This document shows, piece after piece, positions 18,929 to 27,411 of a stretch of DNA of 64,000 nt; the stretch's first letter is position 1; every line of letters starts with the position of its first letter. This DNA comes from an uncultured Rhizobiaceae group bacterium (lineage in GTDB: Bacteria; Pseudomonadota; Alphaproteobacteria; Rhizobiales; Rhizobiaceae): assembly GCA_938010435.1 (NCBI GenBank), contig CALLUS010000017.1, positions 34,964 to 98,963 on the forward strand, in the 5' to 3' direction. The position numbers were made by a program, and so were the translations under genes. Under the pieces are notes generated by a model. That model ran no database searches. It was not told the DNA's origin and saw nothing but the letters and a program-made list of their open reading frames with translations.

Positions 18929-19635
18929 TGATGGACTGGTTGTTTGCGGCAATAGATACCTCTCGTGCGCATCTGGTATCAGATACTGTTGCTTGGCATG
19001 GCAGGATAATGGTTGCTGCATGGGGCATTCTGTTTCCAAGTGGTATTCTCATCGCTCGATTTATGAAGACGACTCCGAAACAAAACTGGCCGGAAAAACT
19101 CGACAGTCAAGTTTGGTGGCATTCGCATTGGATCATTCAGTCTTGCGGTGCCGCCTTAGTTGCGTTTGCGGTTTGGTTGATTTGGAACAATTCTGGAGCA
19201 TCTACCGCCGCATGGATTCATCGGACAATGGGTTGGATTGTTGTCAGTTTTTGTATCGTGCAATTTTTGGCTGGTTGGTTGCGCGGCAGCAAGGGTGGCC
19301 CAACCGAAATTGCACGTAACGGCAGCCTCCACGGAGATCATTACGACATGACGCCACGCAGACTGGCGTTTGAGTATATTCACAAATTCTTGGGTTATTT
19401 CGCATTGCTGTTTGCGTGGACCACAACCTTCTTAGGAATGTGGGTCGCCAATGGACCGATATGGATGTTCATCATACTGACCGTTTGGTTTTCAACGCTC
19501 ATTACCATTTTTGCCATACTTCAAAAACATGGAATGGCACTCGATACTTATCAAGCAATTTGGGGGCCTGACCCAGAGCTTCCCGGAAACCAACGAAAAC
19601 CCATTGGGTTGGGTGTTCAACGAAAAGCACCATGA
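18928..19635 (+). CDS. Cytochrome b561-like membrane protein
   Basis: A 235-residue protein with five to six membrane helices and four histidines in b561-like positions: WHGRIMVAAWG, WWHSHWIIQ, WIHRTMGWIVV and EYIHKFLGYFALLFAW. The eukaryote-type b561 domain binds two b hemes and moves electrons across the membrane, often to or from ascorbate. The start shares a base with the permease 2 stop, so it is co-translated with the sugar-acid importer. A role as electron acceptor for a sugar-acid oxidation is possible but unproven; the second ATG at 18931 is an equal start candidate. Confidence 0.75.
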   Translation: MMDWLFAAIDTSRAHLVSDTVAWHGRIMVAAWGILFPSGILIARFMKTTPKQNWPEKLDSQVWWHSHWIIQSCGAALVAFAVWLIWNNSGASTAAWIHRTMGWIVVSFCIVQFLAGWLRGSKGGPTEIARNGSLHGDHYDMTPRRLAFEYIHKFLGYFALLFAWTTTFLGMWVANGPIWMFIILTVWFSTLITIFAILQKHGMALDTYQAIWGPDPELPGNQRKPIGLGVQRKAP

Positions 19636-19678
19636 TAAATATTGAACACCCCAGAATTTCACCGATTGGAACGATGCA

Positions 19679-20620
19679 ATGAAACGCCACATTTTGACTT
19701 TTGAAACTTATGACGATTGGGACACAGGCCCGTTGGAGGCGACATATGTGGTTCACAATCTGCCCCATGGTGGAGAGGTCAGCGACTTGAGCAGTGAGGC
19801 GATTGCCAATATTGAAGCATTCGCTTTCAAGGGGCACAACAAGTTGGGCGCCGAAACGATGAATGCATTTCCAAAACTTGGAATGATTGCAAACTACGGT
19901 GTTGGTTACGATACAATTGATGTTGCTTATGCCTCTTCAAAAGGGATCAGAGTGACCAATACCCCTGATGTTTTAACCGACGATGTTGCAGATCTTGCAG
20001 TTGGTATGGTGATCGCGCAATCGCGTGGAATGGTTGGGGCCTCAGAATGGATAAAATCCGGTAATTGGGCAAAGAACGGCGCATACCAACTCGGGAACAA
20101 AGTCACTGGAAAAAGCGTCGGCATAGTGGGGCTTGGTCGCATTGGTCGTGCAGTTGGGGAACGCCTTCAACCATTCGGTGGAGAAATTCACTATTATTCC
20201 CGATCGGCGAAAGGAACCAACGGATGGACGCATCACGAAGATATTGTGGAAATGGCCAAAGCTGTCGACATTCTCATAGTAACTTTGTCTGGCGGACCAG
20301 ACACAATTGGCATGGTGGGCGTCGATGCCCTTAAAGCACTTGGGCCCGAGGGGCTTTTGGTCAACGCATCTCGCGGTACGACTGTTGATGAAGAAGCACT
20401 TTTAGAAGCATTAGAAACCAGCACAATTCGTGCAGCCGCTTTGGATGTGTTTGAAAATGAGCCCAATATAAATCCGCGTTTTTTGACGTTGAACAATATC
20501 TTGCTTCAACCCCACCAATCATCAGGAACAACAGAAACCCGAAAAGTTATGGGGCAATTGCAACGTGATAATCTAGCTGCATATTTTGCGGGCAAAGAGC
20601 TACTGACGCCGGTCAATTGA
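19679..20620 (+). CDS. D-isomer-specific 2-hydroxyacid dehydrogenase (2-ketogluconate/hydroxypyruvate reductase-like)
   Basis: A 313-residue NAD(P)H-dependent reductase. The dinucleotide loop is GLGRIGRAVGERLQPFG at about 151-167; catalytic Arg in NASRGTTVDEEAL, Glu in DVFENEP and His in QPHQSSGT are all present. Relatives include GhrB/TkrA, which reduce 2-keto-D-gluconate, hydroxypyruvate and glyoxylate. Among idonate and gluconokinase genes it most likely reduces 2-ketogluconate to gluconate. Confidence 0.85.
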   Translation: MKRHILTFETYDDWDTGPLEATYVVHNLPHGGEVSDLSSEAIANIEAFAFKGHNKLGAETMNAFPKLGMIANYGVGYDTIDVAYASSKGIRVTNTPDVLTDDVADLAVGMVIAQSRGMVGASEWIKSGNWAKNGAYQLGNKVTGKSVGIVGLGRIGRAVGERLQPFGGEIHYYSRSAKGTNGWTHHEDIVEMAKAVDILIVTLSGGPDTIGMVGVDALKALGPEGLLVNASRGTTVDEEALLEALETSTIRAAALDVFENEPNINPRFLTLNNILLQPHQSSGTTETRKVMGQLQRDNLAAYFAGKELLTPVN

Positions 20621-20705
20621 AAACCAATAAAAATCTACAAACTAATTCCGGCGGCATTTTGCTCTGCAATACTGTCATCTCTCTAAACTATGAAGGACAA
20701 CCGTC

Positions 20706-21446
20706 ATGACAATGATCACGCTGGTAACAGGAGGTGGGTCAGGCATTGGACGCGCGTGCGCCACGACTTTAGCTAAAAATGGACACCACGTGATCGTGAC
20801 AGGTCGGCGTATGAACGCGCTTGAGGAAACCGTCAGTTTAATCGGGGCAAATGCATCTGCCATTGCGTCTGATTTAACAGATCCCGCTCAAGTCGATTCT
20901 CTCTATGAGCAAATAGAGGAAGAACATGGGCGACTTGATGTCATGTTCAACAATGCGGGCACCAATGTTCCAGCTCAGCCGATTGGCGATATTCTGGTTG
21001 AAGATTTTACCAAGATCATCGACATAAATGTAACGGGTGCGTTCATCGCAGCGCGCGGAGCTTTCAACTTAATGCGCAAACAGAACCCGCAAGGCGGCCG
21101 GATTATCAACAACGGTTCGATCTCGGCAACGATGCCCCGACCCGGATCAACTCCATATACTTGTGCCAAACATGCAATCACCGGGATGACACGAACGATC
21201 GCACTCGATGGACGCGCCTACAATATTGCGTGCGGACAAATCGACATAGGCAATGCTGCATCTGACATGACATCTTCCATGGGAGACGGAGTTCCGCAAG
21301 CCGACCTTTCGATAAAGCCGGAGCCGGTTATGGATGTACAAAACGTGGCAGATTCTGTATTGCACATGGCTAATTTGCCACTCGATGCCAACGTCCTATT
21401 CATGACAGTTATGGCCACAGCTATGCCGTTTGTTGGCAGAGGTTGA
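20706..21446 (+). CDS. Short-chain dehydrogenase/reductase
   Basis: A 246-residue classical SDR: TGGGSGIGRA cofactor loop near 8-17, NNAG near 87, catalytic Ser/Tyr/Lys in NGSISA and YTCAK. The C-terminal part is divergent (QADLSIKPEPVMDVQNVADSVLHMANLP). Substrate unknown; position suggests a sugar acid or its keto derivative. 85 bp separate it from the previous gene and 97 bp from the next, so it may also have its own promoter. Confidence 0.85.
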   Translation: MTMITLVTGGGSGIGRACATTLAKNGHHVIVTGRRMNALEETVSLIGANASAIASDLTDPAQVDSLYEQIEEEHGRLDVMFNNAGTNVPAQPIGDILVEDFTKIIDINVTGAFIAARGAFNLMRKQNPQGGRIINNGSISATMPRPGSTPYTCAKHAITGMTRTIALDGRAYNIACGQIDIGNAASDMTSSMGDGVPQADLSIKPEPVMDVQNVADSVLHMANLPLDANVLFMTVMATAMPFVGRG

Positions 21447-21543
21447 GCAACACCAACAATGAGTACCCCATTTCCGGTTACAACAGTCAGCGCAGTTATT
21501 GCGAAAGACTAAATTACCAATCAAATTCGCGAGACATGATATT

Positions 21544-22311
21544 ATGACCCATCCCCTATTTGACCTCACAAACAAAACCGCACTGATCACAGGCTCTTCG
21601 CAAGGAATTGGCTTTGCTTTGGCCAAAGGGCTTGCTGAAGCAGGTGCAACGATTGTCCTAAACGGACGTGATGTGAGTAAACTTGCTGAAGCAACCTCCA
21701 GATTGAAAACAGATGGAATAGACGTGCATCAACTTCCTTTTGATGTGGTCGACCACGCGGCTGTGCAAACGGCAGTCGATAGTTTCGAGAAATCGAACGG
21801 CCCAATAGACATTTTGGTAAACAATGCTGGCATGCAATTTCGCACCGCTTTGGAAGATTTCCCTGAAGATATGTTCTCTAAACTGCTTGCAACCAATGTG
21901 TCATCTGTCTTCAACGTTGGCCAAGCAGTTGCATGCCACATGATTGGGCGAAAACGTGGCAAGATCATCAATATCGCTTCTGTTCAAACATCGCTTGCCC
22001 GCCCGGGCATCGCCCCATATACGGCAACAAAAGGTGCTGTGGGCAACCTGACCAAAGGCATGGCTACAGATTGGGCACAGCACGGCTTGCAGTGCAACGC
22101 ACTCGCTCCTGGATATTTCGACACTCCATTAAATGCCGCATTGGTCGCTGACCCGGACTTCACTGCATGGCTTGAAAAGCGCACACCGGCCGGACGTTGG
22201 GGTAAAGTTGAAGAACTTGTTGGGGCATGTATTTTTCTGAGTTCCGCCGCCTCCGAATTTGTAAACGGTCAAACGATCTATGTGGATGGTGGCATAACCG
22301 CCAGCCTTTAG
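21544..22311 (+). CDS. idnO: Gluconate 5-dehydrogenase (5-keto-D-gluconate reductase), SDR family
   Basis: Interconverts 5-keto-D-gluconate and D-gluconate. At 255 residues it is the family length, and the IdnO/Gno pattern runs throughout: FDLTNKTALITGSSQGIG, NNAGMQFRTALEDF, INIASVQTSLARPGIAPYTATKGAV, LAPGYFDTPLNAALV and RTPAGRWGKVEELVGA. The ATG at 21544 aligns with family starts; longer reading to 21499 lacks support. gluconokinase follows after 10 nt. Confidence 0.92.
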   Translation: MTHPLFDLTNKTALITGSSQGIGFALAKGLAEAGATIVLNGRDVSKLAEATSRLKTDGIDVHQLPFDVVDHAAVQTAVDSFEKSNGPIDILVNNAGMQFRTALEDFPEDMFSKLLATNVSSVFNVGQAVACHMIGRKRGKIINIASVQTSLARPGIAPYTATKGAVGNLTKGMATDWAQHGLQCNALAPGYFDTPLNAALVADPDFTAWLEKRTPAGRWGKVEELVGACIFLSSAASEFVNGQTIYVDGGITASL

Positions 22312-22321
22312 GAGAGCAGGC

Positions 22322-22879
22322 ATGTCACAAGAATTGTCCAGATTATTCATCGTTATGGGCGTATCTGGATGCGGAAAATCCAGCATCGGCAAAGCATTGG
22401 CTTCACGGTTTTCCGGAACCTATTTGGAAGGAGACGATCTCCATCCTGCAGCCAATATTGAACTAATGAGTGCAGGCACTCCCCTTACGGACAAAGATCG
22501 ATGGCCTTGGTTGGAGAACGTTGCAAAGGCAATGGCAGTGAAAAAAGGAGTGGTGTTTACAGGCTGTTCAGCTCTTAAAAAATCTTACCGTTCATTCTTG
22601 ATCGAAAAAGCGGGCGAACAAATTTTTTTCATTCATCTTGCTGGAACAAAGCAGCTGATAGCAGATCGAATGTCCAAGAGATCAGGGCACTTCATGCCTG
22701 TTAAACTGCTCGACAGCCAGTTCGCAACACTTGAACCACCGGGACCTTCTGAAACTGCGCTCACAACCGATATATCGGAAACACCGGATAAAATTTTACA
22801 ACACATTGTGCTGTCGCTCGAACAGGATAATTCAGTGACAACTGAATCAAATCCGAAGAAGCTCCAAACCCAAATTTAG
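22322..22879 (+). CDS. idnK: Gluconokinase
   Basis: Thermosensitive-type gluconate kinase (GntK/IdnK), 185 residues, phosphorylating gluconate to 6-phosphogluconate. P-loop GVSGCGKSSIG at about 13-23, then LEGDDLHPAANIELMSAGTPLTDKDRWPWL and the HFMPVKLLDSQFATLEPP segment, both diagnostic. AGGAGAGC precedes the ATG. The enzyme links the operon to the Entner-Doudoroff or pentose phosphate route. Confidence 0.94.
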   Translation: MSQELSRLFIVMGVSGCGKSSIGKALASRFSGTYLEGDDLHPAANIELMSAGTPLTDKDRWPWLENVAKAMAVKKGVVFTGCSALKKSYRSFLIEKAGEQIFFIHLAGTKQLIADRMSKRSGHFMPVKLLDSQFATLEPPGPSETALTTDISETPDKILQHIVLSLEQDNSVTTESNPKKLQTQI

Positions 22880-22887
22880 GACAATAC

Positions 22888-23919
22888 ATGCGTGCCATCG
22901 TCATCCACAGCGCAAAAGATTTGCGTATAGAAGAAACAGAAGTTTCTGAACCAAGAGAAGGAGAAGTGCTCGTACGCATCACCACCGGCGGTATTTGCGG
23001 CTCGGATTTGCACTATTACAATCACGGTGGCTTTGGATCGATCCGATTAAAGCAACCCATGATTCTTGGACATGAAGTTTCTGGTCGGATTGAAGCTCTT
23101 GGTCAAAATGTAGTTGGATTAGATGAAGGAGACCTTGTTGCAGTTTCACCGTCGAGGCCTTGCAATCAATGTAATTATTGCCTCAAAGGGCAACAGAACC
23201 ATTGCGAAAACATGCAGTTTTATGGTTCGGCAATGCCATTCCCTCACATCCAAGGTGCTTTTCGCGAACTGATCATTGCGAAGGCAAGTCAGTGCGTCAA
23301 AGCGAATGGCCTCACCAGTGGCGAAGCAGCAATGGCTGAGCCGCTTTCTGTTTGTTTGCATGCCACCCGCCGGGCAGGCGAGATGCTGGGAAAACGGGTC
23401 TTAATCACTGGGTCAGGTCCAATTGGCACTCTATCCATTCTTGCGGCAAGAGCTGCTGGTGCGGCTGAAATTGTCGTAACAGATTTGACAGATTCAGCCC
23501 TCAATTTCGCCAACAAAGTGGGTGCAAACATAGTCATCAACACAGCAAAACATGCTGATGCATTAAAACCGTATCAAGCAGGTAAAGGGTATTTTGATGT
23601 TCTTTTCGAATGCTCTGGTGCGGCCCCGGCACTTGCCGCAGGAATTGCATCAATGCGTCCACAGGCTGTTGTCATGCAACTTGGTTTGGGCGGAGACATG
23701 AACGTGCCAATGCAGGCATTGACGGCCAAGGAACTTGAACTGCGTGGTTCTTTCCGGTTCCACGAAGAATTTTTCATGGCTGTTCAACTCATGCAAAGTG
23801 GTGTGATTGATACAAAACCATTGATCTCTCATACGGTGCCATTGGACGATGCCGTTAAAGGGTTTGAGATAGCAAACGATCGAAGCCAAGCTATGAAAAC
23901 CCAAATAAATTTCGCGTAA
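22888..23919 (+). CDS. idnD: L-idonate 5-dehydrogenase, zinc-dependent
   Basis: Medium-chain alcohol dehydrogenase of 343 residues that oxidises L-idonate to 5-keto-D-gluconate. Catalytic zinc site: GGICGSDLHYYNHGGFG and GHEVSGRIEALG. Structural zinc cysteines: CNQCNYCLKGQQNHC. Rossmann loop GSGPIGTLS. The HYYNHGGFG motif and FRFHEEF segment are typical of IdnD. It lies 8 nt after gluconokinase. Confidence 0.93.
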   Translation: MRAIVIHSAKDLRIEETEVSEPREGEVLVRITTGGICGSDLHYYNHGGFGSIRLKQPMILGHEVSGRIEALGQNVVGLDEGDLVAVSPSRPCNQCNYCLKGQQNHCENMQFYGSAMPFPHIQGAFRELIIAKASQCVKANGLTSGEAAMAEPLSVCLHATRRAGEMLGKRVLITGSGPIGTLSILAARAAGAAEIVVTDLTDSALNFANKVGANIVINTAKHADALKPYQAGKGYFDVLFECSGAAPALAAGIASMRPQAVVMQLGLGGDMNVPMQALTAKELELRGSFRFHEEFFMAVQLMQSGVIDTKPLISHTVPLDDAVKGFEIANDRSQAMKTQINFA

Positions 23920-23946
23920 GTCAGCGGATCGCAAGAGGAATAACCA

Positions 23947-24846
23947 ATGTCATTTTTTGAAGCACATGATCCTGAATTTTCAACCTATGTTCTTGGCAAC
24001 GCTCCGGTAAAACAATTGGCGACAGGGTTCGATTGGGTCGAAGGCCCGGTTTGGTTCGGCGATGCCAATTGTTTGCTTTTTTCAGATATTCCAAACAACC
24101 GCATTATGCGATGGACGCCCGATGAAGGTATCTCGATCTATCGCGAACCATCAAATTATTCAAATGGCCACACACGTGATCTCCAAGGACGTCTTATCAG
24201 CTGCGAACACGGCACCCGCCGTGTGACGCGTACTGAGCACGACGGTTCCATCACAGTGATAGCCGACAGTTATGAGGGCAAAAAATTAAATTCACCCAAT
24301 GATGTTGTGGTGAAGTCAGATGGGTCGATTTGGTTCTCTGACCCCCACTACGGTATCATGACCAATTATGAAGGCTATAAAGCTTCACAAGAACTGCCCT
24401 GCAATGTGTATCGGGTCAGTCCAGACGATCTTTCCATAACCGTAGTAGTGACAGACATGGACTGTCCAAACGGACTGGCATTTTCACCTGACGAAAGCCT
24501 GCTTTATGTCGCTGACACAGCCGCAATGTTCAAAGAAGATGCGGAACGCCATATTCGTAAGTACAAAGTGGACAATGACATCACAAAAGATGGTCAAATT
24601 TTTCACACAATATCACCAGGTGCTTCGGACGGGTTTCGGCTTGATACAGATGGAAACATTTGGTCCTCAGCAGCTGATGGAGTGCATTGCATCAACCCGA
24701 TGGGAAAATTGTTAGGTAAAATCCTAGTGCCGGAACTCGTATCAAATGTCTGTTTTGGCGGCAGAGCAAAGCACCAGCTTTTCATCACCGCAACCACGAG
24801 CATCTACACCATAACGCTGAACCGGCAAGGCGCTCAATATCCGTAA
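23947..24846 (+). CDS. SMP-30/gluconolactonase-family lactonase
   Basis: A 299-residue six-bladed beta-propeller lactonase. Metal-site segments are visible: WVEGPVWFGD (Glu), LNSPNDVVVKSDGSIWFSDPHYG (Asn), CPNGLAFSPDESLLYVADT (Asn) and GASDGFRLDTDGNIW (Asp). No signal peptide, so it is cytoplasmic. It would open gluconolactone or a related aldonolactone and supplies the acid used by IdnD/IdnO/IdnK. Last gene of the operon. Confidence 0.88.
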   Translation: MSFFEAHDPEFSTYVLGNAPVKQLATGFDWVEGPVWFGDANCLLFSDIPNNRIMRWTPDEGISIYREPSNYSNGHTRDLQGRLISCEHGTRRVTRTEHDGSITVIADSYEGKKLNSPNDVVVKSDGSIWFSDPHYGIMTNYEGYKASQELPCNVYRVSPDDLSITVVVTDMDCPNGLAFSPDESLLYVADTAAMFKEDAERHIRKYKVDNDITKDGQIFHTISPGASDGFRLDTDGNIWSSAADGVHCINPMGKLLGKILVPELVSNVCFGGRAKHQLFITATTSIYTITLNRQGAQYP

Positions 24847-24960
24847 TAGCCGATAGATCAATATTGTCCATTCGCCCGAACCGCGGCCATGGTGTTAGAA
24901 TTTGATGCAATGCTTTGTGTCATATTATACGACTGTGCTGTGGGCTTCAGGCTGAATATT

Positions 24961-25218
24961 TTACTGACTCGATAGGCGATCAAAAGCCTTTTGAAGGTAG
25001 GTCAACGACAGGAATACGAGGATAGCCCAGATAATGAGCTCGTAAGGTCCCAAGCCAGTTCCGCGCAACCAACGGGCGAGTAGGCCACCATTTGGACGAA
25101 GTTCTTGGATGCCTAAAAGGCCACTACGCGGCCAGAGGTCGAAAATCCAAAAACGGGAAATGTATAGAAGAATGAGACAGACCAATGCGGTTATAGCCAA
25201 TCCAAAAAAGCGTTTCAT
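24961..25218 (-). CDS. Small membrane protein of the Rieske/FMN redox operon
   Basis: An 85-residue protein with two membrane segments (about 5-27 and 58-75) joined by a loop with RSGLLGIQELRPNGGLLARWLRGTGLGPYEL. No family recognised. The ATG overlaps the stop of the preceding gene by 4 bp, so it is the last member of a tightly coupled five-gene operon. Confidence 0.65.
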   Translation of the reverse strand: MKRFFGLAITALVCLILLYISRFWIFDLWPRSGLLGIQELRPNGGLLARWLRGTGLGPYELIIWAILVFLSLTYLQKAFDRLSSQ

Positions 25219-25976
25219 TTTGCCAACCCAATCGATGTCTCATCGATTTTTAGAACCAACATATCGCCTCGACGTTCCAGCTCACCTTCAAGCTCAATAA
25301 ACTGCCCCACTTTGTCATAGAGCGATTGAAGCATGGGACCACCATCTGCGCTTGCAACAAGTAGAAATTCGCTTCCCTCAACTGGCTTGCTCGACACAAA
25401 CACTGGTGGAATGCCGCCAATAAGACAGAGGTTTGCACAGGCTTTGTGAGCAAGTCCACGACCGGGTTGCATGGCCCCTGCAAGGCACTTCCCGTCACAA
25501 ATTTCTCCAGCCAAGCGCCATTTTCCCAAAGGTTCACTGGTCGGAATTGAAGCTTCTCCTTCAGCCGCTTTTAACCCCGCTTTGCCACCACGCAGTTGCA
25601 GCATATCCAATGTGCCACGCTCTAAAATAACGCCCGATGCTGTGGCCAGTTTTCCGTGGAGCGGTGTTGCGCGGTCCATCACGCCTGCTTTACCGCCGCC
25701 GGTTAACATAAGCGTATGGCCAACGGCTATCCGGTCATTTCCCTTTGTGACACGCAACAGGGGATAAGGTTTCAACTCCACAACGCCAGTTACAGTTTGG
25801 CGGCCATAATCGAAACGAAATCCTGCCTTTCCAGCATCATCTTGCGTTGCACCAATTACGAGGGAGGCCGCGAGAAAACCACCAACAAACATCAACGACG
25901 CCATCAATAAAAACGACCGCAAGCCTTTTGGAACTTTGAGATAGCCAACGAAGAAGGGTTCAGTTTTCTGCGTCAT
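25215..25976 (-). CDS. Membrane-anchored periplasmic protein of the Rieske/FMN operon
   Basis: A 253-residue protein with an uncleaved-looking N-terminal anchor at about 20-44 (SFLLMASLMFVGGFLAASLVIGA) and a beta-rich domain. A cysteine cluster, EICDGKCLAGAMQ followed by KACANLCLIGG, suggests a metal or disulfide site. The C-terminal half has VFVSSKPVEGSEFLLVASADGG. I do not recognise the family. One-base overlap with the upstream Rieske membrane protein and 4-bp overlap with the downstream gene imply a shared complex. Confidence 0.7.
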   Translation of the reverse strand: MTQKTEPFFVGYLKVPKGLRSFLLMASLMFVGGFLAASLVIGATQDDAGKAGFRFDYGRQTVTGVVELKPYPLLRVTKGNDRIAVGHTLMLTGGGKAGVMDRATPLHGKLATASGVILERGTLDMLQLRGGKAGLKAAEGEASIPTSEPLGKWRLAGEICDGKCLAGAMQPGRGLAHKACANLCLIGGIPPVFVSSKPVEGSEFLLVASADGGPMLQSLYDKVGQFIELEGELERRGDMLVLKIDETSIGLAK

Positions 25977-27037
25977 TATGAACCACCCTTTGGTTTCGAA
26001 AGAACAAGAGGCTCTACAAACGTGCCCGGTTGGTTTGCTTCCGGATCGACCAATACACGGTCATTTTCGACTGCAAGATTGTATGTGGGAACAGTCTCCG
26101 TAAATGGTGCAGGAGAGCGCCCGTTGGTTACGTCATATTGAAATCCATGCCACGGACAGGTCACTAGGCAGTTGAGAATTTTGCCTTCACCCAGAGGTCC
26201 ATTCTGGTGGGCGCAGGCATTGGAGATTGCGGAAAGCTTTCCATCTTGAAGAAAGACAGCAACCCTATCGCCTTTCGGCAATTTGGCAATTTTCGCATAG
26301 CCTTCATTCATCTCACTGGTGGCGCACACTTCAATCCACCCATCGGTGGATTTTTCATGCTCGCCCGCCTTTTTTCTTTCCGAAATTGCCGCAAGAAGAT
26401 GAAGGCCAACCACAGCACACGCCACCACAACAAACAGGATTGGGAAGGCTTGATTTTGTTGGTCTTGAAGGATGCCAAAACTCACATGGGCAACCACTGA
26501 AATATAGGCCGCATAGATGAGGTAGTGCAGTGCCTTCCAAATTGGAGGTGTCAGAAACTTCATCCAGAAATCGTGACTGGTGGTTGCCAAAATCAACAAG
26601 CAAAGCAGCGCAAAAATGCCGAATGCTTCAAAAGGAAAACCAAGTAATTGGGTGTAGCTGGTGTTTGCAAATAACAGAGCTTCGTATTTCCCTGCTTTTG
26701 AAAACGCGAAATACCAGTCAAGGATGTAGCCTGCGTGGGCCAACGCAACAAATGCTGTCATCACCCCGAAATGGCGCCTGTTATAGAGCAAGGGTAAAAA
26801 TCGATTGTCCAACCGCGCGAGTGGGCCAATGGTCAAAATAACCGACAACATCAAAAACGCGCAGGAACCAAAAGCACGCGCATTGTGAACCTGCGCGTTT
26901 ATTGGGCTTTCATGGTTCAAAATATGCGGTGTGATTTCTATGAAAACCCATAGATAGCACACAACCGCAAACAACATGATGCCGTCGTACCACCATTTAT
27001 TCTTGTTCCACTGAACAGGGATATATTTGACACTCAT
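25976..27037 (-). CDS. Membrane Rieske protein with ferric-reductase-like transmembrane domain
   Basis: A 353-residue fusion. Residues about 1-215 hold six to seven membrane helices with paired histidines (RRHFGVMTAFVALAHAGY; LHYLIYAAYISVVAHVSFG) in the arrangement of ferric-reductase/MsrQ-type b-heme proteins. Residues about 230-330 are a Rieske [2Fe-2S] domain with CAHQNGPLGEG and CPWHGFQYD. The protein could pass electrons between the Rieske centre and membrane hemes. It overlaps both neighbours by 1-4 bp. Substrate unknown. Confidence 0.85.
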   Translation of the reverse strand: MSVKYIPVQWNKNKWWYDGIMLFAVVCYLWVFIEITPHILNHESPINAQVHNARAFGSCAFLMLSVILTIGPLARLDNRFLPLLYNRRHFGVMTAFVALAHAGYILDWYFAFSKAGKYEALLFANTSYTQLLGFPFEAFGIFALLCLLILATTSHDFWMKFLTPPIWKALHYLIYAAYISVVAHVSFGILQDQQNQAFPILFVVVACAVVGLHLLAAISERKKAGEHEKSTDGWIEVCATSEMNEGYAKIAKLPKGDRVAVFLQDGKLSAISNACAHQNGPLGEGKILNCLVTCPWHGFQYDVTNGRSPAPFTETVPTYNLAVENDRVLVDPEANQPGTFVEPLVLSKPKGGS

Positions 27038-27411
27038 GCGAAGCCCACTTCTAACATAGAGAGTTTCTTGGGTTCAAAATCAATGGGGGGCGATTGCCGG
27101 ATCATTTGGCCAATAACTATCGTTGCTACAACTACAGCCGCCAATAAAAATGCAGTGATGCGGTGTGCATTGCGAATTGGCATGTGACGTTTGAACCAAT
27201 TATCCCTGCCCGTTTCCAACACATACCAACGCCATAAAACGAGTGGCCATATCATAATGACGCCAGGAACAAGCAATGGGCGAAAGATGTATGCGCCACG
27301 GGCATCTTCATCAATTCTGTCGATACCAATTACTAGAAATACAAGAGCGACGATAACACCAGTTATCGCCCACCCTTTGCAGACAAGGAGGATCGCTTCA
27401 GCTTCGTTCAC
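27034..27411 (-). CDS. Three-TM membrane protein of the Rieske/FMN operon
   Basis: A 125-residue protein with three membrane segments (about 13-30, 42-64, 83-103) and a conserved-looking RRWY/RWYVLETGRDNWFKRHMPIRNAHR segment rich in aromatic and basic residues. No family recognised. Overlaps the glutamate-synthase-like gene before it (27408-27411) and the Rieske membrane gene after it (27034-27037) by 4 bp each. Confidence 0.7.
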   Translation of the reverse strand: MNEAEAILLVCKGWAITGVIVALVFLVIGIDRIDEDARGAYIFRPLLVPGVIMIWPLVLWRWYVLETGRDNWFKRHMPIRNAHRITAFLLAAVVVATIVIGQMIRQSPPIDFEPKKLSMLEVGFA

